Assembly (NCBI GenBank): GCA_036508555.1
Contig: DATCHD010000028.1
Span: forward strand, 1-64,000
Source: CAINVV01 sp036508555
Lineage (GTDB): Bacteria; Bacteroidota; Bacteroidia; Bacteroidales; Prolixibacteraceae
Reading direction: 5' to 3'
DNA: 64,000 nt
Part shown: one piece after another, positions 38,706-47,683 of the stretch
How the letters are laid out: the number at the start of each line of letters is the position of its first letter
Position numbering within the stretch: the first letter of the stretch is position 1
The notes under the pieces: model-generated
Told to the model about the DNA's origin: nothing
The model's input: only the letters and a program-made list of their open reading frames with translations
Databases searched by the model: none
Program-made: the position numbers and the translations under genes

Positions 38706-41700
38706 CTATCCCAAATTCTTTACGGCATTGCGATTCACTTCATCGATGATCCGGATGATTTTGCCAACCATAACTTCATCAAAAATGCCTGTTATTCCCT
38801 GATCGTTGATTTCTGTAAATGGCTGTTCAAACAACATGGTTTTGTCGATTGTGCCATTCTTTGTCAGGTAACTGATAACCGTGTTGACGAAATTTATTTG
38901 ATCTGCCGACAGATTTCCGGATTGAATAAATTCAGAAAAAAGGTGATTGGCAGCTGCCTGATCCAGTCCCAACAGGCTGCGAACAAACTGGCCCAACGGC
39001 ATTCTTCCGTATTCCTTGAAGTAATCCTCTTTTGTACCCAGATTCCCTTCAAAAAGCAAATGTTCCAACAAGTTCAGCTCATCGTGAGTAATTTGTATAT
39101 TGTTCTGTATCTTGTGAATAACCAAAAATTTCTTGTTGTTCCGGATAAAACTTTCCACCCGGTCACGATAGTTTTGTAGATTGGTATAAGCAGGTAATAA
39201 TTCAATCTCTTTCGTCTGATTTTCATTCAGTTCGTCCTCAAAAAAAGTATACACAGTTTCTTTCTGGTCCTTGTCCATAAATTTCATCAGGTCGCGTAAA
39301 TTAATCCTGACTCTTTCCAACTTGCTCAGTGAAATAGTTTGCCAAAATTCATCGGTTTGAACGGCTTTGATGGTTTCAAGCTGCTGGTGAATGGCCGGAA
39401 TATTCTTCTTCTTCATCAACTGTTTCCCAATGTTGGCTATTCTCCCGATCAGATAAACCTGATTTTGGTTTCCTACCAGGATTGCCAATTGCAAATTCAG
39501 TACAATCAGATCAAATCGTTTGGCAAGTTCATCTTCGTTGTCAGCGATGGCTGGTAAATTGGAAAGATGTTGGCAAATATCCGCCTGGTCCCCTACATTC
39601 AGGTTTTCCCATCGCTCACGGCTAGTAAATGCATTTACCAGCCGCAATTCTTTTCTTACCACAAATCTTTGCTGGTCAAGCGTAGCAATAAGTCGATGTA
39701 ATTCGTCGATGTACAAAGTCGCCAACTTCTGATCCTCTTCTGTCGATTCAGGATTTGAACGCAATTCGAAAGCTATTTCAAGTTTTGTTTCAAACAGCTG
39801 CTGAGATATTGATCTTGGGACGGTTGGAACAATGCCTTCCGGGAATTCATTGAAATATTCAAAGTTTTCGCAAAAATCAAAAATCAGGAAATATTCCTTG
39901 TGCTTGCCGGGAGCGAATAAATTTGGACACAATCGTGTTCCCCGTCCAATCATTTGCCAGAATTTGGTGACAGACTTCACCGGTTTAAAAAACACCAGAT
40001 TCACGACTCGCGGAGCATCAATGCCCGTATCCATCATATCAATTGAAACGGCAATCTGAGGATCCGCTTCTTCATGAGGCAAACAGAAGCGCTCAAGTAA
40101 ATCCTGAGCTTTGGTTTCATAGTTATCAATGACCCGAAGGAATTTCCCGGAATATTCAGGATAGTTTTTGTTAAACCGCTCTTCGATAAAAAGAGCATGG
40201 TTGTGATTTCGGGCGAAGATGATGCTCTTACCCAGTTTATCGCCTCCCTCTGTCTTCAGACCTTTGGTCATCAGGTAATCCAATACCTTATCAACCGTGT
40301 CTGCATTGAAAAGCCAGGAATTCAGGGCATTGCTGTCAATCTCGTCCGTTGCTTCACCTTTGGTCGGATCGCCAAATTTCTCTTCATATTCAGCTTTTTC
40401 CGCGGCAGTTAATTCGTCGTAACGAACCCCTTCCCTTGGAAATTTGAGGGGCACCGACAAGGCTTTTGGAGGAACCAGATAACCATCCCGAACAGCCTGG
40501 GATAACTCATAAGCAAAAGTTGGATTGTTGTCCTCAATTTCAAACAAACTATAAGTATTGTGGTCAACTTCAGTTTTTGGAGTGGCTGTGAGGCCTACCA
40601 ACAAAGAATCGAAGTATTCGAAAATTGATTTATATTTTTGATAGACAGATCGGTGCGCTTCGTCTATGATAATCAGATCAAAATGACCGGGACCGTAAAA
40701 TCTTCCATTTTCGTCTTTCAGGCTGTCAATTTTGTTCATGATCGTGGGGTAGGTCGAAAAGACCAGCCTGGTTCCGTTGTCTTCCTTCTCCCTGGTCAGG
40801 TCGATGGCCGACAGATTGGGTAAATACTCTTTAAAAGCATTTTTAGCCTGCGTAACCAAGGCATTCCGGTCGGCCAAAAAGAGCACCCTTTTTACCCAAT
40901 TGCATTTGAATAGCATATCAACAATAGCCGCTGAAACCCTTGTTTTCCCGCTTCCGGTAGCCATAACCAGAAGGGCTTTCCGGCTTTTGCCTTTCATCTT
41001 TTGATCGCGCAGCTTTACCAACTCTTCGGCGATTCTTTTTATGGCTTCGAGCTGATAGGGCCTTTCTACAATATTGATATCGACCTTGAAATTTCGCGGA
41101 TCTTGCCTTGATTTCCGGCGGTCCACAAGCAATTGAAGTTCATCTTTGGTATAAAAACCACTAATTTCACGATAGGTGTAAAATGTGTCATCCCAGATAT
41201 GGCTTTCGAAGCCGTTGGTGTAGAAAATAACCGGACGTTGTCCCGTCCTCTTTTCGAGGCAATTGGCGTACAATTCCGCCTGGTGCCTGCCTTTGCGCGC
41301 ATCGACACTCGTTTTTTTGGCCTCAATAACAGCAAGAGGCAACCCATTATCGCCCCAAAGCACATAGTCGACGTACCCAATTCCGGTAGGATTGGTGGAT
41401 AACGGCATCCCATTCACTTCGTATTCCAGTTCACGGCCCAACCGGAGCCTCTCCCAGCCCGCCTCTGCCAGCAGACTGTCGATGTATATCTTCCTGGTAA
41501 CTGATTCTGGTATCAATTCAGGAATGGCAGGGTTTCCGCCCGGAATATGTTGCCTTTCTCTTTTGCGGGCTGTGAACTCCTCTTTTTGGCGTTCCAGCTG
41601 AAGTCTCAACAATTCGTTGTTTTTTGCCAGCTCTTCCGTCCTTAAACGTTCCTGGGTGAGTGTAACAGTTTGAGCAGTCAGCTCATCGATTTTATCATTC

Positions 41701-42149
41701 AACTCCCTGATGTTCTTCTCTTTCACGTCTCCATCCGGAATGAGCTTCTCATCAAAGGCCGGTATTACCGGATTTTCTTCGCTGTAACTGATGCTGAGGA
41801 ACGAAAGGAACCGAAAGAGACATTTCAAAGAGACGAGTGACTCTTGTCTGCTGACATTTTTTCCGTGGGCCGCTTGGTTGCCATTCATACGAATCACATT
41901 GATCTCCTGAAACATACGGGGTTCAAGAATATTTCGGAAACAAGGTTCGTGGATCAGGGTTGAGAGTTTGGTATCGTAGGGTCGGATAAGGTCTGAATCG
42001 TTCTCATACAGCCAGTTAACAGCCTTTTCGAGGGCGCTGCGACAACTTAGCGCACCATATTTTGGAGTGTTAAAGGTGTACTTTTCCGCCTCAGTAGCCT
42101 CGGAGAAGATCTCAGGAAATTCGTTTTGAAGAAAAGAAAAGTTACACAT
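38706..42149 (-). CDS. hsdR: Type I restriction enzyme, R subunit
   Basis: A 1147-residue EcoEI-like HsdR. Residues 1-125 resemble a DUF4145-type domain, followed by a coiled coil (about 145-195). The PD-(D/E)xK nuclease has Asp261 in GYVDYVLWG and EAK at 276-278. The SF2 translocase has ATGSGKT (397-403), IIIDEAHRSVY, LTATPK and QMIGRGTR. The C-terminus binds the methylase. It translocates DNA and cuts unmodified sites far from the recognition sequence. It is separated from hsdS and hsdM by an inverted three-gene cassette and has its own promoter. Confidence 0.95.
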   Translation of the reverse strand: MCNFSFLQNEFPEIFSEATEAEKYTFNTPKYGALSCRSALEKAVNWLYENDSDLIRPYDTKLSTLIHEPCFRNILEPRMFQEINVIRMNGNQAAHGKNVSRQESLVSLKCLFRFLSFLSISYSEENPVIPAFDEKLIPDGDVKEKNIRELNDKIDELTAQTVTLTQERLRTEELAKNNELLRLQLERQKEEFTARKRERQHIPGGNPAIPELIPESVTRKIYIDSLLAEAGWERLRLGRELEYEVNGMPLSTNPTGIGYVDYVLWGDNGLPLAVIEAKKTSVDARKGRHQAELYANCLEKRTGQRPVIFYTNGFESHIWDDTFYTYREISGFYTKDELQLLVDRRKSRQDPRNFKVDINIVERPYQLEAIKRIAEELVKLRDQKMKGKSRKALLVMATGSGKTRVSAAIVDMLFKCNWVKRVLFLADRNALVTQAKNAFKEYLPNLSAIDLTREKEDNGTRLVFSTYPTIMNKIDSLKDENGRFYGPGHFDLIIIDEAHRSVYQKYKSIFEYFDSLLVGLTATPKTEVDHNTYSLFEIEDNNPTFAYELSQAVRDGYLVPPKALSVPLKFPREGVRYDELTAAEKAEYEEKFGDPTKGEATDEIDSNALNSWLFNADTVDKVLDYLMTKGLKTEGGDKLGKSIIFARNHNHALFIEERFNKNYPEYSGKFLRVIDNYETKAQDLLERFCLPHEEADPQIAVSIDMMDTGIDAPRVVNLVFFKPVKSVTKFWQMIGRGTRLCPNLFAPGKHKEYFLIFDFCENFEYFNEFPEGIVPTVPRSISQQLFETKLEIAFELRSNPESTEEDQKLATLYIDELHRLIATLDQQRFVVRKELRLVNAFTSRERWENLNVGDQADICQHLSNLPAIADNEDELAKRFDLIVLNLQLAILVGNQNQVYLIGRIANIGKQLMKKKNIPAIHQQLETIKAVQTDEFWQTISLSKLERVRINLRDLMKFMDKDQKETVYTFFEDELNENQTKEIELLPAYTNLQNYRDRVESFIRNNKKFLVIHKIQNNIQITHDELNLLEHLLFEGNLGTKEDYFKEYGRMPLGQFVRSLLGLDQAAANHLFSEFIQSGNLSADQINFVNTVISYLTKNGTIDKTMLFEQPFTEINDQGITGIFDEVMVGKIIRIIDEVNRNAVKNLG

Positions 42150-42471
42150 CAGTTCGTCTGTAAGGTCAACAGATTAGGGAGGATGAAGGTAATCATGAAT
42201 TATGTCAAATGCAAGAGCTATTGGGTATAATTATTTGTACAATAAACTACAAACCCATCAATTTGCATTTCTTTTGAAAAGACAGACATGAATTTAGAAA
42301 ATATATTGAAAATAATTTGAATATGTGACAAAATTATATTATATTTATGTAGACAAAATTTTACTTCAAATACATTGTGGATAGAATTAAATCATTGAAA
42401 TTAATACAATTAATAATAGTTACCTTTCCGATGTGATTGTTTATTGGCAATTTTTTAATGATCACGAAATA
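42150..42471. other. AT-rich intergenic region between hsdR and the XRE gene
   Basis: No coding frame was recognised. It holds the outward promoters of hsdR and the XRE cassette and is otherwise featureless AT-rich DNA. Confidence 0.6.
42329..42357 (-). promoter_or_regulatory. Candidate hsdR promoter
   Basis: Minus strand TTTG (42357-42354), 17 bp, TAATTTTG (42336-42329). Both boxes match; the spacer is slightly short and the leader would be about 170 bases. Confidence 0.45.
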
Positions 42472-42500
42472 TTTGTATTATTAAAATATTGGTATATTTG
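42472..42500 (+). promoter_or_regulatory. Promoter of the XRE-ImmA-PIN cassette
   Basis: TTTG (42472-42475), 17 bp, TATATTTG (42493-42500). The -7 box overlaps the GTG that opens the longest XRE frame, so translation must begin downstream at the ATG at 42533. Confidence 0.6.
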
Positions 42501-42532
42501 TGACAGAAACGAAAGAAAAAAACGAAAAGGCT

Positions 42533-42880
42533 ATGGAATTTGGGACAATTGTTGGCAATAACATAAAAAATTATCGCCAGAAATTTGGTTATTCACAGGA
42601 TCATATTGCAGTATATTTGGGGATAGACAGAACGACTTTAAGCAAATATGAATCGGCTGAGAGGGAAATTTCCCTTTTCAATCTGACAAGACTGGTAGAT
42701 CTTTTTGGAATAGAGCTTGACGATTTGATTGAACCTGATACCGCCCATAAAATGGCAAACCTGGCTTTTGCTTTTCGTAGTGAGGGGTTTGAAGAGCAAG
42801 ACATAAAAAGTATTGCTTCTTTCCAAAAAGTGGTTAAAAACTATATTAGAATTGTTAGGATTGCCAATGAGAAAAAATAG
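42533..42880 (+). CDS. XRE family transcriptional regulator
   Basis: A 115-residue single-domain XRE protein: helix-turn-helix at about 6-62 (IKNYRQKFGYSQDHIAVYLG, then RTTLSKYESAEREISLFNL) and a C-terminal helical tail. The start is the ATG at 42533, after the promoter. It overlaps the ImmA gene by 14 bp. In XRE-ImmA pairs the metallopeptidase cleaves or relieves the repressor, so this protein probably represses the cassette. Confidence 0.88.
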   Translation: MEFGTIVGNNIKNYRQKFGYSQDHIAVYLGIDRTTLSKYESAEREISLFNLTRLVDLFGIELDDLIEPDTAHKMANLAFAFRSEGFEEQDIKSIASFQKVVKNYIRIVRIANEKK

Positions 42881-43616
42881 CTTGCTTTGGAATGAGATTG
42901 GAGAAAAGGCCTCTACTTTCAGAGGCCAAAATGGTTATGGGTCAACTGATCCCATCCAATTGAACAGCCTTTTGCTAAAAACCAATATTATTACCTTGTT
43001 CAAACCATTGTCTGAAAAATTTGGTGGAATGGCCATCAAAGCTGACGGGAATCTCAATTTTATCTTAATCAATCAAAACCACAGCATAGGGAAACAGCAT
43101 TTTACCATTGGACATGAGATTTATCACCTTTTTTGTCAGGAGAATTTCACCTCACAAAGGTGTAATACTGGACTTTTTGACAAGCAGGTGGATCCGGTAG
43201 AGAAGAAGGCCGATTTTTTCGCAGCATGCTTGTTGATGCCTGAAAATGGCATTATTCAGCTCATTCCTGATCTTGAGAAGAAAAATAAAAATCAGATCAG
43301 TACAGAAACACTCTTCAGGATCCAGCAATACTATGGATTATCGGTCAATGCTGTCATATATCGTTTATGTGAACTGGAATATGTGGATAAATCCTATTTT
43401 GACAAATTCAGCACTGGTAAAATTGGTATGGCTTTAAAGTTAGGTTATGATGAACATCTTTACAGACCTGGAAATGCGGATAAAATAATCGGAGATTATG
43501 CAATGCGTGTTGACAAGTTGTATCAGGACGAAATAATTTCGGAATCACATTATATGGAATTGCTCAATGCCATAAATCTTGATCCATTTGCCCCTGTAGA
43601 AAATGACACAGAGTGA
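42867..43616 (+). CDS. ImmA/IrrE family metallopeptidase
   Basis: A 249-residue COG2856-type protein. HEIYH (83-87) in FTIGHEIYHLFCQ is the zinc motif, and Glu112 in VEKKADFFAACLLMP is the third ligand, both intact. Such proteases inactivate partner XRE repressors in phages, ICEs and stress circuits. It starts inside the XRE gene (14-bp overlap) and its end overlaps the PIN-like gene by 14 bp, so all three are one transcriptional and translational unit. Confidence 0.9.
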   Translation: MRKNSLLWNEIGEKASTFRGQNGYGSTDPIQLNSLLLKTNIITLFKPLSEKFGGMAIKADGNLNFILINQNHSIGKQHFTIGHEIYHLFCQENFTSQRCNTGLFDKQVDPVEKKADFFAACLLMPENGIIQLIPDLEKKNKNQISTETLFRIQQYYGLSVNAVIYRLCELEYVDKSYFDKFSTGKIGMALKLGYDEHLYRPGNADKIIGDYAMRVDKLYQDEIISESHYMELLNAINLDPFAPVENDTE

Positions 43617-43845
43617 GAAAGTTTTGATTCTTTTAGATGCGGATGTTGTAATACACCTGTTTAAAGCTGAAAGGATTAGCTTACTAAAAGAACTATACTC
43701 TGGAAGATTAAGGATGTTGGATGTGGTGCACAATGAATTGCTGAACAATAGAACGGTCAATAAAGTAATAGAAAATCTATTTTTATTCAAACATGTTGAA
43801 GAAATTATTTTTCCTACCATAAGCAATCCTCCTCTATTCCAATAG
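43603..43845 (+). CDS. Short PIN-like protein, possibly truncated
   Basis: An 80-residue protein whose start, VLILLDADVVIHLFKAERIS, is a PIN nuclease first strand with Asp12 and Asp14; LDVVHNELLNN supplies the next acidic residue (Glu45). The second half, with the remaining acidic residues, is missing, and it stops at FPTISNPPLFQ. As I recall, ImmA-linked PIN proteins are usually about twice as long, so this may be a broken toxin. The 85 bp to hsdS contain no clear continuation. Confidence 0.6.
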   Translation: MTQSEKVLILLDADVVIHLFKAERISLLKELYSGRLRMLDVVHNELLNNRTVNKVIENLFLFKHVEEIIFPTISNPPLFQ

Positions 43846-43929
43846 AGGTTGACGCTTGCATTAGGTTGATATTCAATCAAAAAAGCTATCTATGTTGCCA
43901 CTCTCTGGAAGATCATATAAGAAGACATT

Positions 43930-45135
43930 TTAAGCAAGAAAAATTGCTTTATTAGAAAAGTCCTCCCCAAACCCGCCTTTGAACGCCTTTTGCAATAGGC
44001 TGTTAAACAGGGTTTCGGCTTTTTTAAGACTGGATTGGGCTTGCTGCTTTTGGGCTTCGATGAGTTGGATGCGGTCGGCGAATTGGGTTTGGAGGGTAAT
44101 TGGAGGACATATTACTTGATATTTTCTAAAGAAGTCGATTGGGACTCTTTTTTGACCCGCACTACCAGTCATATTTTTCTCAGCTTCTTTTCTGAACTTT
44201 TCATTTGTTGTTAAATAATAAAGCCAAGTTGGACTTGAAACTTTCTCGATTGGTCTCAGTACATGAAATTCAGTCGTTCCAAAACCAATTCCATTCTTTA
44301 GATTTTTCATGATCGCTCCCTTTCCGTTTTCCATGCATGGGGTGATCTTTGCAAACACAACATCATTTTCCTTGAAAAATGTAAATCCATTCCATACATC
44401 ACAAAGTTCTCGGTTGTCTTCCAATTGTAATTCTCCTTTTTCAGAAACACTTGCCATTGGAACAAATGAGACGATTGTAGTTCTTTCTAAATGAGATATT
44501 TCTGATTTTTTGGGATTTAATTCGCAACATAAATCTAAAGTGCATTTTTCACCTTTTAGGCCCCCAAACATTTCCAGAAAGAGTGACTGGGCAAGTTGGT
44601 TGTATTTTTCAATTAGGGTTTTGGTTTTTTGCCGGTACAAATCGGCGGCATCCAAAATGTCGGCAATCTTCTTTTGGATGGAGAGAGGGGGGAGGGGGAT
44701 TTGGATTTCGTCAATATATCGTTGCAGCTTTAAATTGATAATACCTGTTGTCTTGTTTTGAAAGCTATTTGTGACGCCAAATTTATGATTACAAAACAAG
44801 ATGTAATGCAAGTATTTAGGGTGGATTTTATTAGTGACAGGTCTCAATATTGAGGTGAAGTTATTGCATAAATATGTCTCGTTTTCATCAAAGAAAACAA
44901 CTCTGCCAACCGGTTGATTTGGACTTCCACCAGATTTTTCGATGATAATATCACCACGTTTAAGTTTCTTCAAAGCAACCTTTCCTGCTTCGATATTCCG
45001 TGTGACAACTTCATCAAATTTAATACGACCTTCATTGGTGAAATTAGTTGTACGCAGAATTTTAATATTTCCGCCATCCTCTCCCCATTCACCAGTAATT
45101 GGTTTTTCAATTACACTCGAAATATTGACTTTCAT
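43930..45135 (-). CDS. hsdS: Type I restriction-modification specificity subunit
   Basis: A 401-residue HsdS with two target-recognition domains, each followed by a conserved helix: PLPPLSIQKKIADILDAADLYRQ at about 148-170 (central spacer; written over 20 in two parts: PLPPLSIQKKIADILDA and ADLYRQ) and ITLQTQFADRIQLIEAQKQQ near the C-terminus. It sets the bipartite DNA site for both methylation and cleavage. Its start overlaps hsdM by four bases. The target sequence cannot be predicted from sequence alone. Confidence 0.92.
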   Translation of the reverse strand: MKVNISSVIEKPITGEWGEDGGNIKILRTTNFTNEGRIKFDEVVTRNIEAGKVALKKLKRGDIIIEKSGGSPNQPVGRVVFFDENETYLCNNFTSILRPVTNKIHPKYLHYILFCNHKFGVTNSFQNKTTGIINLKLQRYIDEIQIPLPPLSIQKKIADILDAADLYRQKTKTLIEKYNQLAQSLFLEMFGGLKGEKCTLDLCCELNPKKSEISHLERTTIVSFVPMASVSEKGELQLEDNRELCDVWNGFTFFKENDVVFAKITPCMENGKGAIMKNLKNGIGFGTTEFHVLRPIEKVSSPTWLYYLTTNEKFRKEAEKNMTGSAGQKRVPIDFFRKYQVICPPITLQTQFADRIQLIEAQKQQAQSSLKKAETLFNSLLQKAFKGGFGEDFSNKAIFLA

Positions 45136-46595
45136 CTCAGCAGTTCCTCCAATTTTTTCAGGGCTTCGGACCGTTCGGCATCGAGATGCTTGATATCCTC
45201 AATAATAGCAGTTGGAGCGTCGTAGGCAACTTCCTCATGTTCAATTTCCTTGTAGCGGTTGATGCTGAGATCCCAGTTGTTGGATTTGATTTCGGAGAAG
45301 GGGACGAGGAAACTTTTATCAACACGGCTTCGGCTTTGCTCAGCCTCCAGATTATCAAAGCGGTTGATGATGTCGGGAATATCATTGGAGGCGATCGGAT
45401 TGCGCTTGTCGTCGAGCGAAAAACCATCCGCCTGCATGTCGTAAAACCAGACCTGGTCCGTCCCGCCAGAGTTGGTTTTGGTGAAGAATAAAATCGCCGT
45501 GCTCACTCCTGCATAAGGTTTGAACACGCCGCTGGGCATCGAAATGACCGCCTGCAAACGCTGATTCTCTACCAATTCCTGCCGGATCTGCTGGTGGGCA
45601 TTGGAGGAACCAAACATCACACCGTCAGGAACGATCACCGCGCAACGGCCTCCGGTCCTGAGCGCCCGCAGCATCAGGCCGAGGAAAAGCAATTCTGTCT
45701 TTTTTGTCTTCACCCTTTTGAGGATACTGCTTTCCACGGCATCATAATCGAGACTTCCCTTGAAAGGCGGATTGGCCAATATCAGCGAATACTGGTCGCT
45801 CATCCCGCTGTTCGATTCACTGAGCGCGTCCTTGCTTATCAGAATCGGATGCTCAATTCCATGCAACTGCAGGTTCATGGCGGCAATCCGCATCATGGTG
45901 GCATCGAATTCGGCGCCTGTAAACATTTTAGTGTTGTAGTGTTCCCGGAAGGAAGATTCCATGAACCAATCCGCATGGTATTGGTGGAAATATTCGCCAG
46001 CCGCGACCAAAAAGCCGGCTGTGCCGCAGGCCGGGTCACAAATGGTATCATCTTTTTGAGGTTTCACCATCTCCACCATCATTTTGATAATATGACGGGG
46101 CGTGCGGAATTGTCCGTTGGTGCCGGCGGTGGCAGTTTTGGAGAGCAGGTATTCGTAGAGGTCGCCCTTGGTGTCGCGGTCCTCCATCCTGATCTTGTCG
46201 ATCTGCTGTACCACCATGTCTAAAAGCCTGGGTGTGGGGATCATAAAGGTAGCGCCCTTCATGAAACCGGCAAAGATCGAGCCGCGGGCTCCCACATTCT
46301 TCATGAAATCGAACACTCCATTCTCTTTTTGAAAGAGGTGGTACATGGTCTCGGGATCGCTGTTCCGAAAACTACTCCATCGCAGGTGCTTTTCCTCTTC
46401 CGTATAAACAGGATCTTTAACAGGAACGCCGACCAGGTTGGCCTGTTTCTCTTTCGTAAGCTGAATTTCGTCGAGCCTGCGGATAAAAAGCAAGTAAGTA
46501 AACTGCTCGATAACTGTGAGCGGGTTCGCGATGCCACCCGTCCAGAAATCGGTCCATATCTTGTCTATCTGTGATTTAAGTTCGCCTGTGATCAT
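45132..46595 (-). CDS. hsdM: Type I restriction-modification methyltransferase subunit
   Basis: A 487-residue N6-adenine methyltransferase. It has an N-terminal helical HsdM_N domain, SAM-binding DPACGTAGF (187-195) and catalytic NPPF (275-278). It modifies host DNA together with HsdS. It is first in the hsdM-hsdS unit on the minus strand; upstream there is only a TATCTTTA near-match to a -7 box. It is divergent from arsR, 96 bp apart. Confidence 0.95.
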   Translation of the reverse strand: MITGELKSQIDKIWTDFWTGGIANPLTVIEQFTYLLFIRRLDEIQLTKEKQANLVGVPVKDPVYTEEEKHLRWSSFRNSDPETMYHLFQKENGVFDFMKNVGARGSIFAGFMKGATFMIPTPRLLDMVVQQIDKIRMEDRDTKGDLYEYLLSKTATAGTNGQFRTPRHIIKMMVEMVKPQKDDTICDPACGTAGFLVAAGEYFHQYHADWFMESSFREHYNTKMFTGAEFDATMMRIAAMNLQLHGIEHPILISKDALSESNSGMSDQYSLILANPPFKGSLDYDAVESSILKRVKTKKTELLFLGLMLRALRTGGRCAVIVPDGVMFGSSNAHQQIRQELVENQRLQAVISMPSGVFKPYAGVSTAILFFTKTNSGGTDQVWFYDMQADGFSLDDKRNPIASNDIPDIINRFDNLEAEQSRSRVDKSFLVPFSEIKSNNWDLSINRYKEIEHEEVAYDAPTAIIEDIKHLDAERSEALKKLEELLR

Positions 46596-46637
46596 GTGGT
46601 TTCGGGTTTTTCAGAGTTTCTAAAGATAAAAAATTTA

Positions 46638-46686
46638 TTTGCACAGTTCATAAAAATCAGTTTACTTTGTTCGTAATTTCACGAAC
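46638..46686 (+). promoter_or_regulatory. ars operon promoter and ArsR operator
   Basis: TTTG (46638-46641), 20 bp, TTACTTTG (46662-46669; one base from consensus). GTTCGT (46669-46674) and ACGAAC (46681-46686) form perfect 6-bp arms over the expected transcript start, a typical ArsR/SmtB operator position. Confidence 0.65.
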
Positions 46687-46691
46687 TACGA

Positions 46692-47024
46692 ATGATGTTA
46701 AAAGAAATTATTTCGAAAGACCATAAACAGGCTGCCCGATTTGCCAAGGCAATGGGGCATCCGATCAGGATGTACGTGCTCGAACTTTTATCCAAACAAT
46801 CCTGCTGTTACAGTGGCGATCTGACTGAAGTTCTTCCCATCGTCAAGTCAACACTTTCGCAACACCTGAAGGAATTGAAAGATGCCGGTTTAATACAGGG
46901 CGAAATTGAAGCACCCCGGATTAAATATTGTTTAAACAAAGAAAATTGGGCGAAGGCCCAGGAACTATTCAATAAATTCCTGAATGGTCCTGTAAACCCA
47001 AATAATTGTCAAACTGAAAAATGA
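46692..47024 (+). CDS. arsR: ArsR/SmtB family metalloregulator
   Basis: A 110-residue winged-helix repressor: FAKAMGHPIRMYVLELLSKQ, then SCCYSGDLTEVLPIVKSTLS, where VKSTLSQHLKELKDAGLI is the recognition region. The vicinal Cys pair in QSCCYSG may form part of the arsenical-binding site, together with a Cys in the C-terminal tail. It leads a five-gene cluster for arsenical resistance and probably binds the inverted repeat just upstream. Confidence 0.88.
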   Translation: MMLKEIISKDHKQAARFAKAMGHPIRMYVLELLSKQSCCYSGDLTEVLPIVKSTLSQHLKELKDAGLIQGEIEAPRIKYCLNKENWAKAQELFNKFLNGPVNPNNCQTEK

Positions 47025-47031
47025 AGATATT

Positions 47032-47265
47032 ATGGAAATCAAAATTTTAGGTCCTGGCTGCTCAAAGTGCAAGACGCTGGAGAAACTGACACGCGACGTC
47101 GTAGCACAAAATGGGATAGATGCCATTGTAACCAAGGTTGAAGATATCGTTGAGATCATGAAATATGGTGTCATGACAACCCCTGCCCTGGTCGTCAATG
47201 GGAAAGTTGCGATTAAAGGCCGTGTTCCCTCTGCAGAAGAGATCAAACAAGTGTTAACAAAGTAA
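47032..47265 (+). CDS. Small thioredoxin-fold protein (CSKC)
   Basis: A 77-residue thioredoxin-like protein of the redox-active disulfide 2 type: MEIKILGPGCSKCKTLEKLT with a C-x2-C active site at about 10-13, and the cis-Pro segment MTTPALVVNGKV. It is cytosolic, as there is no signal. It likely supplies or relays reducing equivalents in the arsenical pathway. 7 bp after arsR. Confidence 0.88.
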   Translation: MEIKILGPGCSKCKTLEKLTRDVVAQNGIDAIVTKVEDIVEIMKYGVMTTPALVVNGKVAIKGRVPSAEEIKQVLTK

Positions 47266-47275
47266 ATCAGATGTT

Positions 47276-47671
47276 ATGAAAACATTTATCTTAAGTTTGG
47301 CCTTCATGGTAATAGGAAGCTTCCTAGGTGTTGCCCAGAACACACAAAAGGAAACATCTTTTAAAACAGCAAGTAAAATTGAAGCCTATTATTTCCATTT
47401 CAACGCCCGATGTGTGACCTGCAAAGCAGTTGAGGCTGAAGCAAAGGCCGATATCGAAAGTCTTTATCCGGGCAGGGCAACATTTAAGGCTATCAATCTG
47501 GATGATGCCTCCAGCAAAACGATTGCTGTCAGGCTTAAGGTTTCAGGTCAGACGCTGCTGTTTGTAAAAGGTGACAAGCAAATCAATCTTACCAATGAAG
47601 GATTTATGTATGCAAGAACAAATCCGGCCAAACTAAAATCCATTATCAAACAGAAGGTAGATGGCCTTTAA
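47276..47671 (+). CDS. ArsF-like exported thioredoxin-fold protein
   Basis: A 131-residue protein with a signal peptide (1-20, ending VAQ) and a thioredoxin-like domain with C-x2-C in FNARCVTCKAVEAEAK. It resembles proteins annotated as nitrophenyl compound nitroreductase subunit ArsF, found with ArsG permeases in aromatic-arsenical clusters. It acts in the periplasm, probably with the next-gene permease. The biochemical role is inferred from the neighbourhood. Confidence 0.78.
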   Translation: MKTFILSLAFMVIGSFLGVAQNTQKETSFKTASKIEAYYFHFNARCVTCKAVEAEAKADIESLYPGRATFKAINLDDASSKTIAVRLKVSGQTLLFVKGDKQINLTNEGFMYARTNPAKLKSIIKQKVDGL

Positions 47672-47683
47672 GTCTTTGCACGA

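Noticed and set aside
45594..46223. 209-residue plus-strand frame inside hsdM
   Set aside because: Antisense to the methyltransferase catalytic domain; His- and Gly-rich shadow.
36198..46595. Complete integrative element anchored at tRNA-Pro
   Set aside because: No integrase, mobilisation gene or second copy of the tRNA 3' end was seen in the window; an old or decayed island remains possible.
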